Of a stretch of 64,000 nt of DNA, positions 1 to 12,510 are shown one piece after another. The translations under genes were made by a program, and so were the position numbers. The notes beneath the pieces were generated by a model, which saw only the letters and a list, made by a program, of their open reading frames with translations, had not been told where the DNA came from and ran no database searches. The stretch comes from Ailanthus altissimus (Eukaryota > Streptophyta > Magnoliopsida > Sapindales > Simaroubaceae): contig OX327697.1 in the NCBI GenBank assembly GCA_946807835.1, positions 21,586,001 through 21,650,000 of the forward strand. Reading direction: 5' to 3'. Every line of letters begins with the position of its first letter. The first letter of the stretch is position 1.

Positions 1-1020
1 AGTTTGTTTTCTTGTCGACTACAAGTCATAATTAGCTTTTCTATTATCTGTTTTTTTTTTCAAATAAAAAGAAACATATACAAGGTAATTGTAAATAAAT
101 GAAATCATAAATAATAAATTTTCTATTTATTATTATTTTTATTTGGATAAAGGGTTACTTAAATTCTTGACTTAAAATGACGAGATAAATTTTTATCTAT
201 TAATTTATGTAATTTAATAGTACAAATTTAAAATAAAAAAGCAATATTTTTAGGTAAATAAAATAAAACACGGAAAGGTATTCATAAAATGCAATGCTAT
301 TATCATAAAAAAACTCACCCGTACGAAGAAAATTCTGCCCCTCATACTTATTGTATTGGATGCAAGAACTGAAAAACATAAAATATCTATTTTAAATGTG
401 TGATTTATTTGTAATAATTTTCAGATGCTGATGTGGATTTTCTTAAAATTAAAATCACAAACTCTTTGCATAAAAAGTGGTTAAATGACTAATTAAAAAG
501 ATTAAATTCGCGCATTAGTTTGAATAGCCTAGTAGTAAAAAACTTATAATTTTTTATTCCTTAATTGAATTGAAGATCCGTCCTCGTATAAAAAAAAATT
601 GAATTCTAATAAATTGATTATTCAACTTTTTGTATAAAGAGTTCAAATTTTTTATAAAAGAGCCAAATTATTAAAGAGCGGTTTAAATGTTTTGAACGAG
701 AAAGTTAAAAGAAGACGTCGTTCATGGTTGCAAAGACTTCTGGTGGGCACATCGTTGGAAAGATAGAACAGATGTAATCAATCAAAAGCGTTATCTTCGT
801 CAGTTGATGGATTGTCAAAGGGATATTGGTCACAGCCATGTGAACTCCACGTGAACTTCATTTCAATGCTTTAATTTGAAGCACAACAGCGGTTCATGTG
901 TTATATGTAGCCTTGTGTTTGAGGTGTCCGTTGATTAGATATGACATTTTCATACACACACACATATAATATATATCTTCCGAGTGTCTTATAAGGCAGC
1001 TGCTATTAAGAGGTCTGAGC
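1..1020. other. AT-rich intergenic stretch
   Basis: Very AT-rich DNA with homopolymer runs and no convincing gene apart from the short coding-like tail at 696-854. A (CA)n/(TA)n patch lies near 954-976. No transposon ends are evident before the hairpin starting at 1021. Confidence 0.6.
696..854 (+). pseudogene. Coding-like tail, possible last exon of an unidentified gene
   Basis: A frame stays open for 52 codons after the TGA at 693-695 and ends in TGA at 852-854. It has no start codon of its own near the beginning. Its composition is unlike the surrounding AT-rich DNA: rich in W, R, D, H and Q, with the stretch FWWAHRWKDRTDVINQKRY in the middle. Possible splice acceptor AGs lie near 700 and 710. 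I do not recognise the family. It could be the terminal exon of a gene whose other exons lie to the left of the window, a gene relic, or a chance frame. The compositional argument is suggestive only. Confidence 0.3.
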
Positions 1021-1264
1021 ATATCCGCGATTATGCATTATGCATCACTCAAATTATAAGGTCCCTTTATAATGTTGGCATTTAACATAGAACTCTGTGG
1101 ACTAGCTAAGAATGTACATAAAGGAAAGTATTGTCCGATATCGACCATTATTTTTAGAGAAATTTGGAGTAATTTTCTGCTAGTCCACAGAGTTTTATGT
1201 TGAATGCCAACATTATAAAGGGACCTTATAATTTGAGTGATGCATAATTCATAATCGCGGATAT
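1021..1264. repeat. Foldback element (long hairpin, MITE-like)
   Basis: Two arms of about 86 bp, 1021-1106 and 1179-1264, are near-perfect inverted copies separated by a 72-bp spacer. The outer ends are ATATCCGCG and CGCGGATAT. A 79-codon frame crosses the hairpin, but it is a by-product of the inverted arms. No clear target-site duplication was seen. Its right end coincides with the left edge of the Copia LTR copy that follows: the same sequence next to TTCTTCTCATTTC recurs at about 7553 without the hairpin. So the hairpin sits at a breakpoint or inserted at the LTR edge. Confidence 0.75.
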
Positions 1265-2931
1265 TTCTTCTCATTTCTTTTGCTCCATTTTCGTTTCACC
1301 CTCGGCAAAACACACTTCTTCCTATTTGCACACACATCTAATGTGTATATATATAATAATAATATAAGAATAATAGAATATACTATATAATATTAATAAT
1401 AATAATAATAAGTACAAATTATTTGACGCTTAAATAAAATAATATTATAAATATAATAATATATATTATAATAAAATAATAATATATTTTAATTATTTAA
1501 TAATTAAATATTTAATGTATGAAATAATTATTTTATCTTTATAAATAATTGTTAAGTTTACCTCTTAGTGAATTTCACTAAATCTCACACTTAAGTAAAC
1601 TAAATCAAGTGTACATAATACACCACGTGTCATTATATAATTAATAAATAATAATTATTAATTAATTATTATATTTAACACCTAAATACAGATACGCACG
1701 CATTCCTGTGATCAGTGCTGAATATTGTTAGATTAAACAATTTAATTTGATACATTGCCCCAGTGCACAACGAGTACACTCCATATCGTGGGACTCTCTA
1801 GGTCCACGCCTAATTCGTCAAATGAAACTATTCCATGAGTCCGTGAGCAATGCCCCATATATACGTCACGGATATAATAAATCAGAGCATTGAACCATAC
1901 AAACTGATGTTACAACGCATACGTATAGTTCTTCAGTCATGATATTTTAGATATGCGGGGATATAAATTATCACTGTCAAATCCCCTAGTGCTTATTCAT
2001 GTCTTATCTCTAGACTTGTATCTCATTAAACAATATGTGCAAACTCTTTTGCCATATTGTTCTACCCTAGCGGAAACTCTTTTTCGAAATTAATGCTTGT
2101 GGCCACAAGACTTTTCGAGATACAGTCTCGAAGCATCTGGATATCAAACTCCCTATGCGAGCTAACGAATCCTATATCTATACACACCGAACTCCATAAG
2201 CATCGGATTATACCCAGTGACACCCAGCAGTCACACTATAAAAGGTCTGTGATATACGTGGAACCAAAGTATGGTGGATTACTTACAAGCTCACTGTGGC
2301 ACTCAAGTCAAAAGATCACATATACAACTCAACTTGAAGGGACCCTTTATTGACGGCTTACATAGGGTGTGTATCGGAGGCTCTCATGAGTCTATCCTAC
2401 ATCCAATGATGCCCATATGTCAATACGAGCTCCAAGCTCACAGTTGACTGAGAACGACCATCTATACCCTATAAGTACGATATATTCTGATCTATATGAA
2501 AAGATATTCACCGACAGACTCGCATCGGTAGAAATAGATCATGGACAATTATTTGAGAACATACTTACACAACTGATATTTCTTAGCACCTGATTTCAAC
2601 TCTTACAACTATACAGTTACTAGTATATTTTTAGGTTTATGTCCCATTATAGACAAGGTTCTAACTCTTGAAACTGCTGAGTATTATAACTAGTTAACAC
2701 TTAACTGTTCTAACATTTAGCATTTATATCTCTCAGTGTGGCTAACTATGAGCTCTTATCTAAACTCTTTTAGATCTGATCTGAACTCTTTCAAATGTAC
2801 AATGTCTGTAATGTTACATTGTATAGTACTATATTAATAGGTATTAACGATTTAATAGGAATAAACACTTGTATAAATACACAAGTATATGTACATTCAA
2901 GGATGACACTTAAGCACCTACCCTAACAATC
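1265..2931 (-). mobile_element. Truncated Copia LTR (3' LTR of element A)
   Basis: This segment is repeated with divergence at about 7550-8152, 9370-11125 and 13500-13997. Its right edge reads ACCCTAACA, so the sense-strand LTR begins TGTTAGGG. The same edge recurs at 11125. The left part of the LTR, present in the copy starting near 7095, is missing because the copy stops at the hairpin edge at 1264. Small frames here, such as 2057-2353, have no coding signature. Confidence 0.7.
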
Positions 2932-5850
2932 TCTCACTTACTGTAGTGTCATTCCTGATGATATCTCATACACATAGACTCTACGTGTTTCATAAGAACT
3001 TTTAGAGTCATGACATTATAATATGGGTCCGCTAAAATTATTTATAGAACACTTCTACAAATGATCACATCTCTTTAAGCCAAGATCCCTCTAGTCATGT
3101 GAGACTCCTCTCAACATGATTAGAGTACTGATGTCTTCTTGGCACTTCAGCTTGTACAACGACCTTGTTTTGTCGCAAATTATAGGATAAGATCCATCTG
3201 TCTTGGAACTTTTCCAAGTTCAGTGACAAACCTATGAATCTTCACTATCGCTTTCATAACGCCAATATAAATTAATAGTGAATTCCAGTTTGGTGCTATT
3301 CCAACTCACCTGTACTATTGAGATTGAGCACATTCTCAGATGTAGACTCTCTATCATCTAGGTTAAACTTGAAGTCTGACTTCGTGCATCTTCTCACTTG
3401 TAAGTCATTTTTTTTTCATATTTAAGAAACTTACCCTTTGTACCTTTAAGGTACCTTATGATATGTTTGACTACCATCAAATAGCGATCACCTAAATCAG
3501 ACTGAAACCGGCTCGTAACTCTTACAGCCAAACTAATATCAGGTCTCAAATACATTATAGCATACATCAAGCTCTCATTAACTAATGTATCTAGTGTGTC
3601 AGACACTTTAACTTTCTCATCTTCCATTTGAAGAGACATTCTCCTCGAAAGATGAACACCAGGTCTATAAAATACGTTAACTATCTTATAGTTAATAAAC
3701 TGTACCTTTTCTAGACGCTATTGATGTTAAATGATTTGGAAGAGTTTTATCGGCTTCTTAGCACTATCTCTATAAAGCTTTATACCCTATATAAAGGAAG
3801 CTTCTCCCAAATTCTTTATAGAGAAATTCTTACAAATTAATTCTGACCGACTATAACATACTAACATCATTCGCAATGACCAGTATGTTATCAACAAAGA
3901 GCATTAAGAAGACTATCATGCTCTCACTGATCTTTCTTGCACACCAAACCAAAAGTCTGGCTAAACGCAAGACCTTTGGGCAGTTCTATGAATATCTCTT
4001 ACTTGAGGTATTCATCCAGGAATGCCGTCTTTACATCTATCTGTCAAACTTCAAGGTCATAGTGTGTTGCAAGAGCCAATAACATTCTAATCGACTTTAA
4101 CATTAATATTGGTCCAAAGGTTTCCTCTTAGTTAATGCCAGATCACTAAGGATTACCTTTCTAGAACTAATATCGGGCCTAAAAAGTCTTCACCTTCCAT
4201 CTGGCTCCCACCATCTCTTTGTAAACCCTTTATAACTAATGAGAACAATTCCCACAGGGATTTTAACCAAGTCTTAGACTTGATTCTGATGCATAGAGCC
4301 AATATTCGTCTTTATGGCTTATTGCTATTTCTCGAATCGATGTCTGACATCATTTTCTTATAGGTCAAAGAATTATTTTCTTTTACCAAGAAAACTCTAA
4401 TTCACCTTCAGGCATCAAACATACCTAGAGTGTGACTTAAAAATTCTTTCCGACCCATTTGAAGATATGTTAAAAAGTCACGGCATAATTGGGTTTGAGT
4501 TCCTATCCTTGGTTCATTGATTTCTAGATTGACTTTACCAAGTTCAATCTTTCTATGATTCTCACGATCCATGAGAAACTCTTCCTCAAGGATAGTGGTA
4601 AACTGAGAAACGAACACACTTCGCTTCTCGGAATCATAGAACTAGTATTTTATTAAATTCACATGATACACAATGAACATATACTTATGCCTCTTGAGTG
4701 TTGTTTATCCTGCTGAGTACCTCTTACAAAATAAGATACCTTGCTACATAACTCTTACGTGAGTAAGACAACCCCAAGTCTTAACTTATTTAAGATTCAC
4801 CTTCTTTCCTCTCTATATCTCATACGGAATGGAAGGAACAGCTTCTGATGGAATTCTACTTAATAAGCAGTTGTATTTAGAGCAAATACTCACAGATATA
4901 AATCGGTAACACTCATCATCAATCGGACCATATCTAATAAAGTCCAATTCTTCTTCTTCAAAACATCATTATGTTGTGAAGTATCCGAAGGACTGTAATG
5001 AGTGAGAATCTCATTCTTTCTTAAACAAAAGAGAAATTTGTTGTTAATGTACTCACTATCTCAATCTAATCAAAGGGATGTGATGTACATTATACTATGT
5101 CTGGTCATTTCCCTGAATACATTATTCATGAACTAGTTAATTCTTTATAGTCAGATTGAGAATTCAACCATCCTTAACCAGACGGATAAGCGTCTCATGC
5201 CTATATGACCTAAACGTATATACCATAGCTCTATTTCATTTAAGGATTCTAATCTACAAACATTTCTAATTGTATATAATGTCCATTTATTAACTGACAT
5301 TCAACTAATAAAACATCATACTAATTATGCAATACAACTATTATATTGCATACCAGAAGTAAGTCAAGCTGCCCAATAATTTGGAGTTGTAAGAAATCAT
5401 CATTTCTTACTCTTAACATCACTTCTATAAGCTGTCGCATTCTAGTTTCTCTCAATTCCTGTAACATATGCAGATATGATAATGACGTGCGGTATCTCAT
5501 ACCTAACTTGAACTGGCATCATATGACTTAAAAATTTCTATGTTTGTCAAGCACAAAACTATAAGAGTCTTCCTGATAATTATAAGGCTTGTAGGGTAGA
5601 GGGATTTCTAATACCCAACTTTATTGTATTGAAACACTTTGTATCTATACGCTTTCTTGTTGATCTTTCGATAAATGTTGCCTCTAAGGATTGATATTGG
5701 GTATTTACTTCATCTTCTTCTTCCCAAACATTTGGTCTTACCAGATATACTTGGGGTAAAAGGTGAAGTATACTGAGCAAAGAGAGTCACACCCCCTCTA
5801 TTCTATTATCTAGAAAGGTGTTATTAGAGTTACCTTACAGCAAACTTTAA
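2932..5850 (-). pseudogene. Decayed Copia pol of element A (integrase to RT/RNase H)
   Basis: On the minus strand, scattered frames match Ty1/copia polyprotein. At 3639-3394 is the RT C-terminal region, with SLMYAIMYLRPDIS followed by VKHIIRYLKGTKG. Upstream in sense orientation, around 4060-3850, are TAFLDEYLK and FVDNILVIANDV, the relic of the YVDD catalytic box with D changed to N. The 4617-4408 frame fits the linker between integrase and RT, and 5780-5580 may be gag/protease-proximal. Stops and frameshifts are frequent throughout, so no protein can be made. Order and strand fit a minus-strand element between LTRs at 1265-2931 and about 7095-8152. The weakly matching parts beyond about 4700 are inferred from position. 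Confidence 0.7.
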
Positions 5851-6199
5851 TTAAAAATAAATCTAAATTTTTTGAATCCAAAACACTTTTGAGATTCATC
5901 CGCTGGTCATAGTAATTCACAGTATCCTAGAGTGGGACTGCATCAACTATGCATACCAACTGGTTCGTAGTGGCCATTAAACTTGACAGGCCAAAATAAC
6001 GGAAGATGTAAGCGTATGCATAGTAATTCACACTAATAGAACGTTTTAATCATGGGTATACTAATTATATATTTTTGATTGAAAAAGCCCTCCTACTGCT
6101 TTCTATAATCCTGATAATCTCTCAAACGGGAAGACAATAGTTTAAACTCTTTCAAATTATACAGCGGGAAGCAAATCCCATTGAAATTTACTTGGGTCT

Positions 6200-6490
6200 C
6201 ACGCTGTAGTAATATTGTCATTTGTAAACCTAACAGGTAGACAACATTTGTCAACTACATCTCATGAAACTCTTATCACTTAATCCTAAATACACCTTAT
6301 CATTACGCTGTAGCAATATTGAATAAGTTTATTTCAAATTAACTTGTCAATAATCAAATATATGCTACCGATACTACCCTCACGCTGTAGCAATATTGGA
6401 TAATACTTTCGCATATATTTACCTCATCTCATGTTTAATTAGTATAATTCAAGCCTAACCGACCAAGTTCCTTACGCTGTAGAAAAATTA
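6200..6490. repeat. Four interspersed ACGCTGTAG motifs in leader A
   Basis: The motif (C/T)ACGCTGTAG followed by AT-rich sequence (mostly CAATATTG) starts at 6200, 6304, 6381 and 6473, with spacings of 104, 77 and 92 bp. The sequence between copies is not itself repeated. Element B has four motifs at almost identical spacing but with AA replacing the central GT. Confidence 0.8.
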
Positions 6491-7064
6491 ATAAAAGGCC
6501 GACGTGACTTGTCTAACACTATATTGATAAGATGGATCAGAATAAAATATTATCTCATAATATAATATTTTTCAATCTGATTAAGAGAGATTTTTATATA
6601 TCCTTGGTCTCCATTCTCCTAGGGAGGGTGATTCTCAATTAACTAATTTTTCTAGGTAAGCACAACTAACCTTCACCAGTAGGGCTTCCATTGTAGTTAT
6701 CAACACAAAAATTAATCTTAGTTTATAATGCATACCAATAACTCTTATCACTGCATCTCATAAACCCCGATTTATAATATAGACTAATAATATTTATCAC
6801 TACAACTCATAAAACTACACATGTAAAATTAATTTTGAAACATTGTTCAAAATTACTGTACTTATGAACAGTAAAAATACTGTTCACGTGCTACTGTTCA
6901 AGTAAATAATATACCGCCGCGGTGCCACATTACCTCGTTGCAGCGTTGTAAGGTCGAACCTCCAACGTTGCGGCTCTTGCACTTCACTGCTGGGGAGCGA
7001 ATTCCAGAATCTTAGCGCCCTAGTGCGGGCTCGCCAACTCCTCAACGCTAGGAGAAAGACCTCA

Positions 7065-7082
7065 CAGCGCTCTTTAGCGCTG
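7065..7082. repeat. AGCGCT stem-loop in leader A
   Basis: CAGCGCT, a CTTT loop and AGCGCTG form a perfect 7-bp stem. It lies in an unusually GC-rich patch (6910-7090) rich in GCGCT/AACGCT words, just inside the 5' LTR of element A. Confidence 0.6.
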
Positions 7083-7094
7083 CAGCCTTGAGAG

Positions 7095-8152
7095 GTAGAA
7101 TAACATACATAGGTGTATGCATGTGCAATTATGTTTATTGTCTAATATATGTATCATATACGAATTTAAATGCAGCAGAAGCTTAAACATATAATAAACA
7201 CAATAAATAAAATATATTAATCACATTAATATATTAGTAAGGTTGAGAAATCACCTGAACATGTAACATTATACACGTATTTTCTCAGAGTCCGTATGTA
7301 GACCAACTCGTGGACAGTTCTAATCACCGACACAGTGGGCTTAGTGAGCTAGAATAACAATCTCATATTTAGCACAGAATTAACTCTTAATCTCATAAAA
7401 TGGTCAGGGTGTGTATTCATCCTTTTCTCTAAAAGGATAAAGAAATAGAATTTAATATAATTCACCATTGCTTCAATTAAAACCATAAAGAAAAATAAAA
7501 CAATTTTATTTCTTCCTTTTTTTTCTCTTCTTTTTCTTTCTCTTCGATTCTATTTCTTCTCATTTATTTTGCTCTATTTCCGTTTCACTCTCGAAAAAAT
7601 ACACTCTTTCCCATTTGCACACACATCTCATATATATATATATAATATTAATAATAATAATAATAATAATGGTTGCCAACTATTTGGCACCAAAAAAAAA
7701 TAATATTATAAATATAATATTATATAATATAATAAAATAATAATATATTTTAATTATTTAACAATTAAATAATTAATGTGTGAAATTACTATTTTGCTCC
7801 TCATAAATAGATATCAAGTTTACCCTTTAATGGGTCCTACCAAATCCTACACTTTGAGTAAACTCAACTAAGAGTCTACAATGCGCCACGTGTCATTATA
7901 CAATTAGTAAATAACAATAATTGACTAATTGTTATATTTAACACTTAAATACGGACATGCACACCTTCTCGTGGTTAGTGCTAAATATTACTGGATTAAA
8001 CAATTTAATCTGGTACGCTGTCCCAATGCACAACAAATACACTCTATATCAGGACTCCTTAGGTCCACGATCGATTCGTCAAATGGAACTATTCTATAAG
8101 TTCGTAAGCAATGTCTCACGCACACGTCATGAATATAATAAATCAGTTGTTA
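7095..8152 (-). mobile_element. Truncated Copia LTR (5' LTR of element A)
   Basis: From about 7550 this matches the LTR copy at 1265 onward (TTTGCACACACATCT, CGCCACGTGTCATTATA and later blocks). It stops at ATAATAAATCAG, where a second LTR begins (TGTTAGTACTG at about 8155). The left boundary is approximate. A short (AAT)n microsatellite lies near 7645-7670. Confidence 0.6.
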
Positions 8153-8154
8153 GT

Positions 8155-11125
8155 ACTGTGTGCGTTTGTACCGTGCTACAGGTGAATGTGTATATTTTAA
8201 ATAATTTAAAATTTGTATGTTTCACATACAATGCAGCGAAAATATAATACTACATATTAAAATAATCTCATTACACTAATGAGATTAGAGAACTCACACT
8301 CGAAGCGTACTTTAAACAATTCTAGTTGAAGATGTGATAGACTTTCTCAAATTAAAATGATAACTTCTTATTTAAAAATATTTGAAACAACTCTTATTTC
8401 TTATCTTTTTTTGTCAGGCTATTTTTATTTTCTACTTGCTTTTTTTTTTAATTCATACTTTTCAAATAAAATAAGCATCAGTATATATAATATTTATTGT
8501 CACCTTATAAACGAATTATAAACTAACAAATGTTAACTAAAGTGAAAACGAAGAAAACAAAATTCTCATCATGCTTTAAATTTAACCAAAAGTTATGTTG
8601 ACGTTTAAAAGATGGATGGTGATATTTGATCATACATATATAAACGACACTTGAAGATAAAAGATTGGCCGAAAAAATGGCCAAATAATAAAAATCTTGG
8701 TGGCTAAAGTTTCGCCACTTCATACTTTTCAATTTGAAACAAATTCAAATTAAATTTGTATCTTTGCCAATGAAAAGTTAACAAATTGCTATTAAATTTT
8801 GTTAAGTCAATAAAATTACAACAACTTGCAATTTGATTTTAATTCAGTGAATCAAAAAATTAACACTTGGCAAAGTAAAATCAAATAAAATATATACCTT
8901 TGATAGTTTAACGGCTAATTACAATTATCAAACGAATTTTATAATTGACACTGCCGAATTGAAAATTTAAAAAAATAATAATTATTTTTTTTTATAAAAA
9001 TTATATTTATTAATACTTAATTTAATACTCACATAAATTTTTGATATAATTTAAGACATACATTAAATAGATAAAAATGTCAAATCTTACCTGATACAAT
9101 TTTAGGTTTAACATTTAAACCTTACCTACTCCCCGAGAGATTTTAAAGTAAATGAGTGAATAATTAATTTAATTTAAATAAAATAATAATTATTTTATTT
9201 AAATTGTAGCTATATCTACTAATGCCAAATTTAGTACCTATACAAATTATTGGCACAATTTGAAACATACACTAGGTAGATAAATGTGTCAAGTCTTACT
9301 TGATATAATTTTAAGTTTAACAATTAAACATTAGCCATTCCCCGAAAGACTCTTAAATAAATTCATATTTTTCAAAACTTCCCAAATCAAACAATTTAAT
9401 CTGATGTGCTACCCACGTGCTCAATGCGTATATTTCATATAGTGAAATTTTCTAGGCTCACACCTATTTTATCTCATGGAACATTTCTGTAAGTCCATAA
9501 CTGATATCTCACACACACACGTTATGGATAATACAAAATAGCGAGTTAAACCATACAAGTTAAGGTTAATCTATATTCGTACAATCCTTCCATCATTAAT
9601 ATCCTGAAAGAGTGGAGACATTGATCAATAACGCCAAGTCCCTATTACTCAGCCATAAACTTATCTTTTTTGATTAGTATTCCAATAAATAATATATGCA
9701 AATTCATTTGCAATATTATTTACTCCACAGGAAACTCTTTCGCAAGTTAAATGCTTATGCTCATAAGATTTCCTAAAATACAATCTTAGAGGATCTGGAT
9801 ATTTAACTCACCATATGAGCTGACAGATCTCATATCTACACACCAGACTCCATAAACATTGAACCATACCCAGCGACACCTAGCGGTCAAACTATGAAAG
9901 GTCTCTAACATGTATGGAACCTAAGTATGATGGATCACTTATAAGCCCACCGTGGTGCTCAAGTCTAGGGACCACGAATACTACTCAACTCGAGAAAACC
10001 CTCCACTAACAGATTTATGAAAAATCTATTAGAGGTCTTCATTGAGTCTAATTCAGTATCCAGTCCTTACTATATATATGTATATCTATATGAGCTTCCA
10101 CTAAACTCTTGGTTTGCTAAGATAAACCATCTGAACTATCCAAATATGGACATACACTGATCTATATAAATCGGTTACATTCGATAAACCTTGCATCGGT
10201 AGAAATAAATTAGGAAGATAAACCATGTCCTATCTCCGACTTGTATCTCATTGAACAATGTGTGCAAACGCTTTTGCCATATTATTCTAGCTTAGTGGAA
10301 ACTCTTTTCCGAGATTAATACTTGTGGCCACAAGACTTTCTGAGATACAATCTGAAAGTATCTAGATATCAAACTCCCAATGCGAGCTGACGAATCCTAT
10401 ATTTGTACACATCGAACTTCATAAGCATCGAACTATACCCAGCGGTCACACCATGAAAGGTCTGTGATATGCGTAGAACCAAATATAGTTGATCAATTAT
10501 AAGCCGACTGTGGTACTCAGGTCAAAGGACCACGTATACTACTCAACTTGAGAGGACCCTCCGTTGACGGCTTACATAGAGTGTGTATCGGAGGCCCTCA
10601 TGAGTCTATCTCATATGTTAATTCGAGCTCCAACCTCACAGTTGACTAAGAACGATCATCTATACCCTATAGGTACGACATATGCTGATCTATATAAAAA
10701 GGTATCCACCGACAGACCCGTATCGACAGAAATAGATCATGGGCAATTATTTGAGAATATACTTGCGCAACTGACATTTTCTAGCACCCGATTGCAACTT
10801 TTGTAGCTATGCAGTTACTAGTATATTTCTAGGTCTATGTTCCATTATAGACAAGACTCAAACTCTTAGATCTGCTAAGTATTATACCAGCTAACACTTA
10901 ACTGTGTTAACATTTAGTATTTATATCTCTCAGCGTGGCTAACTATGACCCTTTATCTAAACTCCTTTAGATCTGATATGAACTCATTCAGATCGTACAA
11001 TGTCTGTAACATTATATTGTATAGTACTATATTAATAGGTATTAGCGATTCAATAGAAATATATACTTGTATAAATACACAAGTATATACATTCAGGGAT
11101 GGCATTTAAGCACTGACCCTAACAT
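8155..11125 (-). mobile_element. Composite Copia LTR (3' LTR side of element B)
   Basis: Starts with LTR-edge sequence TGTTAGTACTG and ends ACCCTAACA like the LTR at 2931. It contains the same LTR segment twice: 9650-10200, a diverged subfamily, and 10216-10760, close to 2010-2560. It therefore looks like two related LTRs joined by recombination or nested insertion. The 8300-9370 part is AT-rich with little recognisable content. Open frames here, such as 10564-10806, carry no protein signature. Confidence 0.6.
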
Positions 11126-11322
11126 ATAAGACAAATTAAGATATGTATAGCGGAACATTTTTAATCATTAATTAATAACGCTTTAAATCATGGGTATAAC
11201 TATTAAACGTTCTCCCACTTCTTTACTTAATCCTTTTAATATCTCAAACGGGACAATGACAGTTTAAAAAAATTTAAACTATACAGCAGGAAATGGACCT
11301 CATTAGCATTTTACTTCAACCT

Positions 11323-11613
11323 CACGCTAAAGCAATATTGACCTTTGTAAACTTAATAAGTAGACAACGTTTGTCAGTTGCATCTCATACAACTCTTATT
11401 ACTGATCCTAAGTACACCTTATCCTCACGTTAAAGCAATATTCGGTAAGCATATTTCAAATTAACTTGTCAATAGTTAAATATATATTACTGACACTACC
11501 CTCACGCTAAAGCAATATCGGATAATATGTTCGCATATATTTGACTCATCTCATATTTTACCGGCATTAAACTAAGTCACATCGACAGAATCTTTCACGC
11601 AAAAGCAATATTA
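11323..11613. repeat. Four interspersed ACGCTAAAG motifs in leader B
   Basis: Copies start at 11323, 11426, 11503 and 11596, with spacings of 103, 77 and 93 bp, matching those in element A. The cores are ACGCTAAAG, ACGTTAAAG, ACGCTAAAG and ACGCAAAAG, each followed by CAATAT. All four carry AAAG where element A has GTAG. Confidence 0.8.
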
Positions 11614-12290
11614 GGAAAGACCATAATGACCCATCTTACACTGTATTAATAAGATGGACAATTTAAAATATTATCACATAATATAATAAATTTCAATCTG
11701 ATTAAAAGAGATTTTGAATACAAGTTCTTATCATATGCTCTCATCACATGAGAGGATTATTCTCAATCAATTATTCTTTTGTAAGCACAACTAACCCTCA
11801 CCAGTAGGGCTTCTATTGTGGTTACCAACTAACAAAAAATATATCATTGATTTATCATATAAATTAATAACTCTTATTATTACATCTCATAAATCTCTTC
11901 ATACATATTTTTTTAAAAATAATTAAAAAATATTTATTTATTATTTTTTTTACTTTAACCAAATCAAAGTTAAACATTAGCTTTAGTTGAGTTTAAAAAA
12001 AAAAAACTTAACTATTAAAAATATTTTGCTTAACATAATCAAATTTAACTTTTAACTCTAGTTTAATTTACATTAATATCTTAATTTAACTTAACCACAT
12101 GATTATCTATTAATTATAGTTAAGTTAATAATTTATTTAACAATTAAATAAATATATATTTATTTTCGAATTTAATCTAAATAATAATAATAATATTTTT
12201 TTAAGTGTTAACGTCATAGCGTTGGTTGTATAGTGCTGCGATGCTACGGCTTCACAAGCCTAAGTGCTGAGGTGCCAAACTTCTAGCGCC

Positions 12291-12373
12291 CCAGCGTTCA
12301 TCCAACGCTGGCATGCCATACACCTAGCACCATAACATTCATATAAACACTGTAGCGCTGGATATGAGCGCTA
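12291..12373. repeat. Two perfect stem-loops in leader B
   Basis: CCAGCGTT-CATCC-AACGCTGG (12291-12311) is a perfect 8-bp stem. TAGCGCT (12353-12359) pairs with AGCGCTA (12367-12373). Both lie in a GC-rich island that parallels the one in element A, close to the primer-binding site. Confidence 0.65.
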
Positions 12374-12510
12374 CGACATTCCAGGGGTTGTTTTTACCAA
12401 TTTTATATTTTCAATACTTGAAATGCATCACCACAACCCTGAAACTTGTCCTACAACATAGCCAATATTTAGCCAACACTAAAAACACTAAAAACAACAT
12501 GAAATTCCTC

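Larger units (their letters stand above)
5851..7094 (-). mobile_element. 5' leader of Copia element A
   Basis: Noncoding part of element A between the gag remnant and the 5' LTR. It is conserved with 11190-11830 of element B, including the closing CCAGTAGGGCTTC (about 6678 in A, 11800 in B). It holds four copies of an ACGCTGTAG motif (6200-6490) and a GC-rich patch at 6910-7090 with AGCGCT hairpins. No intact primer-binding site is visible at the LTR edge, unlike element B. Confidence 0.6.

Noticed and set aside
2057..2353. 98-codon frame and similar ones at 7957-8247, 10564-10806 and 13640-13825
   Set aside because: They lie in repeated LTR sequence; the frame is not conserved among the LTR copies.
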